Positions 1 through 6,463 of a stretch of DNA of 37,592 bases are shown one piece after another. Source of the DNA: Clostridia bacterium (lineage in GTDB: Bacteria > Bacillota > Clostridia > Christensenellales > Aristaeellaceae); contig JAFVVG010000057.1 in the NCBI GenBank assembly GCA_017502305.1, forward strand, positions 1-37,592, given 5' to 3'. The position numbers and the translations under genes were made by a program. The notes under the pieces were generated by a model. It was not told the origin of the DNA. It ran no database searches and saw only the letters and a list, made by a program, of their open reading frames with translations. The stretch's first letter is position 1. Each line of letters opens with the position of its first letter.

Positions 1-70
1 ATGCCTGGCTGATCTCCGCCAGACGATCAATGTTAGGTTTGATCACTCCGCGTTCGATCTTAGGTGTCTT
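1..70 (-). pseudogene. Fragment resembling the C-terminal half of an XRE/Cro-CI helix-turn-helix domain, cut by the window edge
   Basis: Read on the minus strand, 23 codons give KTPKIERGVIKPNIDRLAEI followed by SQA. This matches the recognition-helix-to-last-helix part of HTH_3 proteins (S-K-I-E-R-G...P...L..I..AL). A TAA at 71-73 closes the frame just before the motif, and no start codon or ribosome binding site precedes it, so the first helices of the domain are missing in this frame. It lies downstream of the esterase gene and runs off the window. It is either a remnant of a regulator or a frameshifted copy. The motif match is seen; the idea of decay is inference. Confidence 0.4.
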
Positions 71-128
71 TTACATCAATGGTGTTAACAGTACGCCTTT
101 TGTGAAAAAGTGTGAAAACACCCTTGAC

Positions 129-162
129 AAAACAACTCGCAAGGCCAGGGGGCTGTTGTTTT
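129..162 (-). terminator. Weak terminator-like hairpin after the esterase gene
   Basis: AAAACAAC (129-136) can pair with GTTGTTTT (155-162) around an 18-nt loop. The minus-strand 3' side ends in TTTT. The stem is AT-rich and overlaps the esterase stop codon, so this is only a possible terminator. Confidence 0.3.
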
Positions 163-1018
163 ACTGGAAAATCCGCTTGGCGAAGTTGTACAGGCCGTGC
201 TTCCACACGGTGAAATCATGTCCGCCCTCGGTGACGTAGAAGATGTGCTTGGTGCCGTTCTTTTCCAGGGTGCTGGCGTAGGTGGAGGGCCAGGCGCCCA
301 CCACGCCGTCGGTCTTGCCGGCGTTGATGAGGATCAGGCTCTCGTAGCCATCGGCCAGCTTGAATTCCTCCGTGGGGAAAAGCCCCTTTTCCACATTGTA
401 GGGCAGCACGCCGGGGGCCGGGCAGAAGGCGCCCACATAGCCGAAGGTTTCCGGCATGGTCAGGCCGATGTACAGCGCTTCACGCCCGCCCATGGAAAGA
501 CCGGCCACGGCGGTGTTTTCCCTGCCGGCGGCGATGCTGTAGTGTTCGGCGATGTAGGGCATCAGGTCATCGCGCAGATCGTTGATGAAATTGTCGAAGG
601 CGGCGAAGTGGGCGGGGGAGTAGATATCCGAGGGATTGCCGGCGTCGTTGGCCCGGGCCCGGACGTTGGGGATCACCACGATCATATCCTTGGCCTGGCC
701 GGAGGCTGTCAGATTGCCGATGACTACATCCGGCTTGCCGCCCAGCCATTCGCTGTGATCGCCGCCAATGCCGTGGAGCAGATACAGCACAGGGTAGGTC
801 TTTTCCTCGGTATAATCTGCGGGCAGCAGCACCCAGCACTTGCGCTGACGGCCGGTGGTGGCGGAATCATAGGTGGCGTAGGTCAGCTTGCCGTAGGTCA
901 CGTCATCCCGGCGGACGTCATAGCCCGCTTCGGGAGTGTAGGCGTCGCTCTCTGCCAGGCAGGGCGTAACCAGCAGCATGGAAATCAGCAGGAACAGAAA
1001 CGGCAGCATGTGTTTCAT
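161..1018 (-). CDS. Secreted alpha/beta-hydrolase esterase (esterase D / FrmB-like family)
   Basis: 285 residues. An N-terminal signal peptide (Lys-His start, hydrophobic residues about 4-21, likely cut after CLA at residue 22) sends it out of the cell. The body has the family landmarks: a LLHGIGG oxyanion-hole region near residues 80-86, the nucleophile elbow GLSMGG with Ser175, an Asp in NAGKTDG (about 237) and His in EGGHDF (about 267), giving a full Ser-Asp-His triad. Related enzymes are feruloyl/acetyl-xylan esterases, mycolyl-transferase-like esterases and S-formylglutathione hydrolase; the signal peptide favours deacylation of polysaccharide or other extracellular esters rather than formylglutathione. 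The start is set by AGGAGG six bases before ATG. It has its own promoter, so it is likely monocistronic. The exact substrate is unknown. Confidence 0.87.
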   Translation of the reverse strand: MKHMLPFLFLLISMLLVTPCLAESDAYTPEAGYDVRRDDVTYGKLTYATYDSATTGRQRKCWVLLPADYTEEKTYPVLYLLHGIGGDHSEWLGGKPDVVIGNLTASGQAKDMIVVIPNVRARANDAGNPSDIYSPAHFAAFDNFINDLRDDLMPYIAEHYSIAAGRENTAVAGLSMGGREALYIGLTMPETFGYVGAFCPAPGVLPYNVEKGLFPTEEFKLADGYESLILINAGKTDGVVGAWPSTYASTLEKNGTKHIFYVTEGGHDFTVWKHGLYNFAKRIFQ

Positions 1019-1051
1019 GATGAGCCTCCTTGGAATTTTCCTTTTGATTTC

Positions 1052-1080
1052 ATTATAAAAAGCCGTGGCAGAGAGTGCAA
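1052..1080 (-). promoter_or_regulatory. SigA-type promoter for the esterase gene
   Basis: On the minus strand TTGCAC (1080-1075) and TATAAT (1057-1052) are separated by exactly 17 bases. It lies 34 bases upstream of the esterase ATG, leaving a short leader with the AGGAGG site. Confidence 0.75.
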
Positions 1081-1125
1081 CAAAAAGGATTCTTTTGACT
1101 GCAAAAACTCCGCTGCTGTGAGAAC

Positions 1126-2610
1126 TCAGCCAAGATCAATGGCTGGCCGGGTGCACACGTTTTCCAGGAAAACCGCGTCGTGCTCCACCAGGAGGAGCGT
1201 GGGCTGGCTGGCGGAAATCAAGGCTTCCACCTGCTTGCGGCTGTATACGTCGATGTAGTTGAGGGGTTCGTCCCACACGTAGAGGTGGGCGGGGATGCAC
1301 AGGCTGCGGGCCAGAAGCAGCTTCTTTTTTTGTCCCTGGCTCATGGCGTGGATGGGCTGGTCAAAAAGCTCCCGGCCAAAGTCCATATTGCGCAGGATAG
1401 CCTTGAACAGCGTCTCGTCCACGCCGCTTTCCTGGATGAAGGAACGCATGTCGCCGTGGAGAAAGTCCGTTTCCTGGGGCACATAGGAGATGGTCAGGTT
1501 GGTGGCGATGTTCACCCTGCCCTCAAGTGCGCCGCCTGTGCCGCACAGGGCCTTGAGAATGCTGCTTTTGCCCGCGCCGTTGTGACCGGTGAGGGCCACC
1601 CGGTCACCCTGGCGCAACTGGAAGGCGATGCCATCGGCCACGATGCGGTCATCGTAGCGCACCTGCCCCTCCTGCACGTCAATGAGCACGGATTTGGGGT
1701 GGCGCAGGTTGGTGAGCTTCAACTCGCCCACTTTTTCCACATTGTGCAAAAGGCTGCTCTTTTCTTCGATGGCCCGCTCCCTGCGGCGCAGGGTGCTCAT
1801 GGAGCGCTTCATCATGGCGGCGCTCTTGGCGCCGATGAAGCCACGGTCGGTTACGGCCGCTATGCTCTCCGGGACGTGGAATTTGTCCTTTTCAGAGGCG
1901 GCAGCCCATTCGGCGGCACGGCGGGCGGAGGCTTCCAGGCGTTTGATGTCCCGTTTCAGGTCATCGTTGCGGGCCTGCTCGTATTCATTCTGCTGGGTAA
2001 GGCGCTCCTCCCAGGTGTCGTAGTTGCCCTGCATCACCCAGATGTCGGCCTTGTTCAGGCTCAGCACATGGTCGATGCAGCGGTTGAGGAAGGCGCGGTC
2101 GTGGCTTACCAGCAGGAAGCCGTCCTTGCGGCGGAGATAATCCGCCACCAGCTCGCGGCCATGGACGTCCAGGTGGTTGGTGGGCTCGTCGATGAGGGGA
2201 TACACATCCTCACGGGAGAAAAGCGCCGCCAGGAGAGCCTTGGTCTGTTCGCCGCGGCTCAGGGTGGAGAAGGGCCGGTACAGCGCGTCTTCGGTGATGT
2301 GGAGCAGGTTGCACTCGCGGATGAGCTGCCAGTCCTGGGCATCGGGGGCGGCGGCTTGCATCACAAACAGAGTCAATTGCTCCGGATCCGCCACGGGGAA
2401 GGGGAAGTACACGGGCTCCAGGGGCATGTCGATGTGGCCCTGATAGGTTTCCAGGCCCTGCATCAGTTTCAGCAGGGTGGTTTTGCCACGGCCGTTGCGG
2501 CCCAGCAGCCCCAGGCGCCAGGACGTGTCCACATGAAAGGAAACACGGTCAAATACGGGGGTATAGCTGCCCTCGTAGGTAAAGGAAAGATCTCTTACAT
2601 TCAGCTGCAT
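1126..2610 (-). CDS. ABC-F ATPase, Lsa-like ribosomal protection family
   Basis: 494 residues, the size of Lsa-family ABC-F proteins (about 490-500). It has two ATP-binding cassettes and no membrane domain. The first has Walker A GRNGRGKTT (residues about 35-43), signature LSRGEQ and Walker B PLIDEPTNHLD; the second has Walker A GHNGAGKSS, signature MSQGQ and Walker B VWDEPLNYID. The charged linker between the cassettes (about residues 195-300) corresponds to the ribosome-probing arm. The PLIDEPTNHLD and WDEPLNYID variants recall Lsa(A)/Lsa(C)-type proteins that dislodge lincosamides, pleuromutilins and streptogramin A from the ribosome. The start is ATG at 2610 with GGAGG nine bases upstream; an in-frame ATG at 2751 has no ribosome binding site. 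A resistance role is inferred from family resemblance; a housekeeping translation-factor role is possible. Confidence 0.88.
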   Translation of the reverse strand: MQLNVRDLSFTYEGSYTPVFDRVSFHVDTSWRLGLLGRNGRGKTTLLKLMQGLETYQGHIDMPLEPVYFPFPVADPEQLTLFVMQAAAPDAQDWQLIRECNLLHITEDALYRPFSTLSRGEQTKALLAALFSREDVYPLIDEPTNHLDVHGRELVADYLRRKDGFLLVSHDRAFLNRCIDHVLSLNKADIWVMQGNYDTWEERLTQQNEYEQARNDDLKRDIKRLEASARRAAEWAAASEKDKFHVPESIAAVTDRGFIGAKSAAMMKRSMSTLRRRERAIEEKSSLLHNVEKVGELKLTNLRHPKSVLIDVQEGQVRYDDRIVADGIAFQLRQGDRVALTGHNGAGKSSILKALCGTGGALEGRVNIATNLTISYVPQETDFLHGDMRSFIQESGVDETLFKAILRNMDFGRELFDQPIHAMSQGQKKKLLLARSLCIPAHLYVWDEPLNYIDVYSRKQVEALISASQPTLLLVEHDAVFLENVCTRPAIDLG

Positions 2611-2815
2611 TTCGCATAACCTCCAGACAGGGGTCACCGGCTGAAAAGGAGAAAAACGCACAAAAACAGAGCCGCCCATAGCGATGCAGCCTTCTTTTCT
2701 GCCATGGCATGCCTGTCCGGTTAGCCGGATGGGCACACCTCTCCCCTTCATGCTTTGGGATAGCGGCAGAAAATCAGATACGCATCAGCAGGGTCAGCTC
2801 CTTCACACACAAAGT
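2611..2815 (-). promoter_or_regulatory. Long leader of the ABC-F gene with a three-codon upstream ORF and alternative hairpins (candidate attenuator)
   Basis: About 205 nt separate the predicted transcription start from the ABC-F start. Near the 5' end AAGGAG (2803-2798) precedes ATG CGT ATC TGA (2785-2774), a possible Met-Arg-Ile leader peptide, though the 12-nt spacing is long. Downstream, GTGCC..TCCGG can fold with CCGGA..GGCAT into a hairpin with a CTAA loop. The same GCCCAT segment could instead pair with ATGGGC further on, just before GTTTTTG, with AGAG/CTCT extending it; a smaller GGCTGC/GCGGCT hairpin also precedes that T-run. Mutually exclusive pairings before a T-run are what transcription attenuation looks like. 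Pairing was done by eye. Confidence 0.45.
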
Positions 2816-2821
2816 GGGTGT

Positions 2822-2850
2822 ATTGTAACACGTAAATGAAAAGCTGTCAA
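2822..2850 (-). promoter_or_regulatory. SigA-type promoter for the ABC-F gene
   Basis: On the minus strand a perfect TTGACA (2850-2845), a 17-base spacer and TACAAT (2827-2822). It faces away from the plus-strand promoter at 2880-2908, the two -35 boxes being 29 bases apart. Confidence 0.85.
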
Positions 2851-2879
2851 CCATTGGCTTTGCTGCCATCGCCGCCAAC

Positions 2880-2908
2880 TTGACACCCCATGCGGCGAGT
2901 GGTATCAT
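2880..2908 (+). promoter_or_regulatory. SigA-type promoter for the polysaccharide genes at 2947-5274
   Basis: TTGACA (2880-2885), a 17-base spacer and TATCAT (2903-2908). The predicted start near 2915 leaves a leader of about 30 nt before the sugar transferase. Confidence 0.82.
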
Positions 2909-2946
2909 GGAAGCTGTAAAAAACTGTGGAAAGGATGGAGCCGCGC

Positions 2947-4359
2947 ATGCTGATGAACAAGCTGAACAAGGTCTGGACCCGTCACAAAACGGCGATCACC
3001 ACCGGTGTGCTCCGTCTGTTTATCTGTATTGTGCTGGCGGCGCTGTTTTTCGGGCTGATGGCCATCAACAACTGGCAGATCCGCCACCTGAGCCGCACCC
3101 TGGCCACCATGCTGCTGACTTATTCCGCCATGTCTGTGGCCATGCATGCCGTGTACGGCGGCTATGCTGTGGGTAAAAAGAAAAGCAAGCCGATCATTTC
3201 CTCCATGTCCCTGGCGACACTGGCCACCGACGTGGTGACCTATCTGCAGCTGCAGATCATGAACGTTACCGACGAGAATAACCACGCCATCCGCCTTTTC
3301 GGCCCGGATTTTCCCTGGCTGCTCCTCTGCATGGCGGCCCAGGTGGCGCTGATCTTCTTCTGGGTGCGGCTGGGCAACAATTTCTATTTCACCATCAACC
3401 CGCCCAAAAGGTGCCTGGTGATCCTGGGCAACCGGGAAGAAAAAACGGCGATCTGCCGCAAGATCGGCGTCTACCGGCTGCAATGGAAGGTGGAAAGGGT
3501 GATCATGTGGGATGATCCCCGGGTGCTGGCTGCCATCAGCCAGACAGAGGTGGTTTTCCTGGGCTCCCTGCCCAGCCAGGCCAAGCTGGATATACTGCAG
3601 ATGTGCTATGATCAGCGCAGGGACGTGCTGTGCAAGGCGCAATTGCAGGACATCATGCTTTCCAACGCCACCCAGGTGGTGGTGGACGACGCTCCCTTCC
3701 TGGAGATGGCTTACGGCAAAATGACCCTGGGCCAGCGGATTCTCAAGCGGCTGATCGACATCGGCTTTTCCGCGCTGGTGCTGGTTGTGCTTTCACCGGT
3801 GATGCTCATCATTGCCGTGTGCATCAAGCTGGACGACGGCGGGCCGGTTTTCTTCCGCCAGAAGCGCATGACAGTAGCGGGCAATGAATTCTCCATCTGC
3901 AAGTTCCGCACCATGCGGGCGGAGAAGGACGGAAAGCCCCAGGTGTCCGCGGCCCTGGCGGATGCGCGCATCACTCGCGTGGGACAGGTGCTGAGGCGCT
4001 TCCGGCTGGACGAATTGCCCCAGTTCTGGAATATCCTCGCGGGCGATATGACCCTGGTGGGTCCCAGGCCGGAAATGCTGGAGAACGTGGAGAAGTACAA
4101 GCTGGAGCTGCCCGCCTTTGTCTACCGCGAAAAAATGAAGGCCGGCCTGACCGGCTATGCCCAGATCGAGGGCCGATACAATACCACCCCTGAGGATAAG
4201 CTCATGCTGGATTTGATGTACATCGAGAGCTTTTCCATCTGGATGGATGTGAAGCTGATCTTCCGCACCATGACGGTGTTTTTCAAAAAAGACAGCACTC
4301 AGGGCTTTGATCCTGCGGAAATCCAGGATGATACCCAGGTGCCGCCCATGGGCGCGTAA
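2947..4359 (+). CDS. Polyprenyl-phosphate sugar-1-phosphate transferase (exopolysaccharide priming glycosyltransferase)
   Basis: About 470 residues. The N-terminal half has hydrophobic segments (roughly residues 12-40, 45-70 and 115-140) and a Rossmann-like stretch, as in WcaJ/WbaP/EpsE-type enzymes. The C-terminal bacterial sugar transferase domain begins with the membrane hairpin KRLIDIGFSALVLV near residue 268 and carries the family motifs FFRQKRMT, KFRTMR, RLDELPQFWN, DMTLVGPRPE and GLTGYAQIEGRY. Such enzymes move a hexose-1-phosphate from a UDP-sugar to undecaprenyl phosphate at the cytoplasmic membrane face, the first step of capsule or exopolysaccharide synthesis. ATG 2947 is preferred because GGAG lies six bases upstream; GTG 2926 and ATG 2935 are in-frame alternatives. 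A nucleotidyltransferase follows 15 bases downstream. The sugar cannot be told from sequence. Confidence 0.9.
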   Translation: MLMNKLNKVWTRHKTAITTGVLRLFICIVLAALFFGLMAINNWQIRHLSRTLATMLLTYSAMSVAMHAVYGGYAVGKKKSKPIISSMSLATLATDVVTYLQLQIMNVTDENNHAIRLFGPDFPWLLLCMAAQVALIFFWVRLGNNFYFTINPPKRCLVILGNREEKTAICRKIGVYRLQWKVERVIMWDDPRVLAAISQTEVVFLGSLPSQAKLDILQMCYDQRRDVLCKAQLQDIMLSNATQVVVDDAPFLEMAYGKMTLGQRILKRLIDIGFSALVLVVLSPVMLIIAVCIKLDDGGPVFFRQKRMTVAGNEFSICKFRTMRAEKDGKPQVSAALADARITRVGQVLRRFRLDELPQFWNILAGDMTLVGPRPEMLENVEKYKLELPAFVYREKMKAGLTGYAQIEGRYNTTPEDKLMLDLMYIESFSIWMDVKLIFRTMTVFFKKDSTQGFDPAEIQDDTQVPPMGA

Positions 4360-4374
4360 AAAGGAGGACTTGCG

Positions 4375-5274
4375 ATGAAAACCACATTGCTGATCATGGC
4401 CGCGGGCCTGGGCTCCCGCTACGGCGGCAACAAGCAGATCGACCGCATTGGCCCCAGTGGAGAGATCCTGATGGAATATTCCATTCACGACGCCCTGGAG
4501 GCCGGCTTCAACAAGGTGGTCTTTGTCATCAAGCGCAGCATGGACGAAACCTTCCGGGCGATGATCGGCAACAAGATCGCTCAGAAGGTGGAGGTACATT
4601 ACGCCTATCAGGAGTACGACTCCCTGCCCGGCGGCTTTGTGCCCCCGGCGGAGCGCACCAAGCCCTATGGCACCGTGCACGCCGTGCTGGCCGCCAAGGA
4701 CGTGATCAACGAGCCCTTTGCCGTGATCAACGCCGACGACTACTATGGCAAGGATGCCTTCCGTGCCATGGCCGGCTGCCTGCGCCGCATGGAGGGCAAG
4801 GCTGCCTCCATGGTGGCTTACTACCTGCGCAACACCGTTTCCGAGAACGGCCACGTGACCCGGGGCGTCTGCGAGACTGATGCCGTGGGCAACCTGGTGA
4901 AGGTGACGGAGACCTACAAGATCATGCCCTTTGCCGATGGCAACATCCGTGATCTGGAGACGGATCCCCAGGGCCGCGTCCTCGATCCCGACGCCCTGGT
5001 GAGCATGAACTTCTGGGGCTTCACCCCCTGGTATTTCCAGGCGGCGGAGGAAGACCTGGAGAAGTTCCTCAAGGACGGAAACGGCGATCCTCTCAAGAAG
5101 GAATACGCCCTGCCCACGCTGGTGGACAAGCTGATGAACCAGCAGAGCCTGAAGGTGGAGGTGCTCTCCACCAAAGCGGTGTGGTTCGGCGTGACCTACC
5201 GTGAGGACAAGGACTATGTGGCCGGCGAGCTGAAAAAGCTGCATGACGCCGGCGCCTACCCGGAAAAGCTGTAA
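4375..5274 (+). CDS. NTP-transferase family sugar-phosphate nucleotidyltransferase
   Basis: 299 residues. The N-terminal signature LLIMAAGLGSRYGGNKQ is the nucleotide-binding loop of NTP_transferase enzymes (usual form G-x-G-T/S-R...PK). A further YGTVHAVLAAKD stretch and the Asp pair in INADDYYGKDAF near residue 120 fit nucleotide and metal binding. The lysine after the loop is in an unusual NKQ context. The family activates sugar-1-phosphates to NDP-sugars; this clade is often annotated only as nucleotidyltransferase, so the substrate is open. GGAGG lies eight bases before ATG. It sits 15 bases behind the priming transferase and is followed by a strong terminator, so the two genes form a short unit likely supplying and using an activated sugar. 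Confidence 0.83.
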   Translation: MKTTLLIMAAGLGSRYGGNKQIDRIGPSGEILMEYSIHDALEAGFNKVVFVIKRSMDETFRAMIGNKIAQKVEVHYAYQEYDSLPGGFVPPAERTKPYGTVHAVLAAKDVINEPFAVINADDYYGKDAFRAMAGCLRRMEGKAASMVAYYLRNTVSENGHVTRGVCETDAVGNLVKVTETYKIMPFADGNIRDLETDPQGRVLDPDALVSMNFWGFTPWYFQAAEEDLEKFLKDGNGDPLKKEYALPTLVDKLMNQQSLKVEVLSTKAVWFGVTYREDKDYVAGELKKLHDAGAYPEKL

Positions 5275-5290
5275 ATTGCAATAATATCAG

Positions 5291-5319
5291 GAGACACGCG
5301 GTTTGCGTGTCTCATTTTT
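5291..5319 (+). terminator. Intrinsic terminator after the nucleotidyltransferase
   Basis: GAGACACGC (5291-5299) pairs perfectly with GCGTGTCTC (5305-5313) around GGTTT, followed by ATTTTTA. Confidence 0.9.
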
Positions 5320-5332
5320 ATGCCTGAAACTA

Positions 5333-5361
5333 TTGTAAATTCATCGTTTTTCCCGTACAAT
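5333..5361 (+). promoter_or_regulatory. SigA-type promoter upstream of galE
   Basis: TTGTAA (5333-5338), 17 bases, TACAAT (5356-5361). The early leader holds a small hairpin GTGCG-TATG-CGCAC followed by TTTT (5370-5387), of unknown effect. No terminator is seen between galE and 13119, so this promoter may serve five genes. Confidence 0.75.
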
Positions 5362-5411
5362 ATAAAAGGGTGCGTATGCGCACTTTTGCATGAGCGAAGG
5401 AGGGTTATTCC

Positions 5412-6428
5412 ATGAATATCCTTTTGACCGGCGGCGCCGGATTTATCGGCAGCCATACCTGCGTGGAAATGCTTCAGGCGGGCCACAGCGTGGTGGTGGT
5501 GGACAATTACACCAACAGCAACCCCGAGGCTGTGAAGCGGGTGGAAGAGATCACCGGCCGCACCGTGAAAGTCTATGAGGCGGATGTGTGCGACAAGGCC
5601 GCCATGACCCGCATCTTTGACGAAAACGCCTTCGACGCGGTAATTCATTTCGCCGGCCTGAAGGCGGTGGGGGAGAGCGTGTCCATTCCCCTGCGCTACT
5701 ACCGCAATAACCTGGATTCCACCCTGACCCTGTGCGAGGTCATGGCGGAGCACGGCTGCAAGCGGTTGGTGTTTTCCTCATCCGCCACGGTATACGGTGT
5801 GCCGGAGGAGGTGCCCCTGCGGGAGGATATGTTCTGCAAGGGCTGCACCAACCCCTATGGCTGGACCAAGTATATGATCGAGAAGATCCTGGAAGGCGTG
5901 GTCAATGCCGACCCTGAGTGGAGCGTGGTGCTGCTGCGCTACTTCAACCCCATTGGCGCTCACGAGTCCGGCCGCATCGGCGAGGATCCCACCGGCATTC
6001 CCAACAACCTGATGCCCTTTATCACCAAGGTGGCGGCGGGCCAGCTGGAGAAGCTCAGCATCTTCGGCGATGATTACAACACCCACGACGGCACCGGCGT
6101 GCGCGATTACATCCACGTGGTGGATCTGGCCAAGGGCCACGTGGCGGCCTGCGATTACGCCGCCCAAACCACCGGCTGCGAGATCATCAACCTGGGCACC
6201 GGCGTGGGCTATTCTGTGCTGGACATCGTGAATGCCTTTACCAGTGTGAACAAGGTGCCTGTGCCCTATGTGGTGGCGCCCCGCCGCCCCGGGGATATCG
6301 ACGCCTGCTACGCGGACCCTGCCAAGGCGGAAAAGCTGCTGGGCTGGAAGGCTGAGAAGACTCTCGAAGACATGTGCCGGGATTCCTGGCGCTGGCAGAG
6401 CGGCAACCCCAAGGGCTATGTAAAGTAA
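5412..6428 (+). CDS. galE: UDP-glucose 4-epimerase
   Basis: 338 residues, the usual length for GalE. It is an extended short-chain dehydrogenase: NAD-binding GGAGFIGSH at residues 7-15, the FAGLKAVGES substrate loop, the catalytic SSSATVYG segment near 121-128 and the Tyr149/Lys153 pair in YGWTK, the same numbering as in the E. coli enzyme. It interconverts UDP-glucose and UDP-galactose (some homologues also the N-acetyl forms) in the cytoplasm, giving precursors for surface glycans and allowing galactose use. GGAGG lies nine bases before ATG. It follows the priming transferase and nucleotidyltransferase genes, which supports a polysaccharide role. The next gene begins 35 bases downstream without a terminator. 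Confidence 0.96.
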   Translation: MNILLTGGAGFIGSHTCVEMLQAGHSVVVVDNYTNSNPEAVKRVEEITGRTVKVYEADVCDKAAMTRIFDENAFDAVIHFAGLKAVGESVSIPLRYYRNNLDSTLTLCEVMAEHGCKRLVFSSSATVYGVPEEVPLREDMFCKGCTNPYGWTKYMIEKILEGVVNADPEWSVVLLRYFNPIGAHESGRIGEDPTGIPNNLMPFITKVAAGQLEKLSIFGDDYNTHDGTGVRDYIHVVDLAKGHVAACDYAAQTTGCEIINLGTGVGYSVLDIVNAFTSVNKVPVPYVVAPRRPGDIDACYADPAKAEKLLGWKAEKTLEDMCRDSWRWQSGNPKGYVK

Positions 6429-6463
6429 TCAACAACCAAGGATAAAGCTTGGAGGTGCGGGAC

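Noticed and set aside
2611..2751. N-terminal extension of the ABC-F protein to ATG 2751
   Set aside because: No ribosome binding site before 2751, the extra 47 residues resemble nothing in the family, and the GGAGG before 2610 with the Lsa-like N-terminus decides the start.
5370..5387. Terminator in the galE leader
   Set aside because: The GTGCG-TATG-CGCAC hairpin has only five pairs and starts almost at the transcription start, too close to act as a normal terminator.
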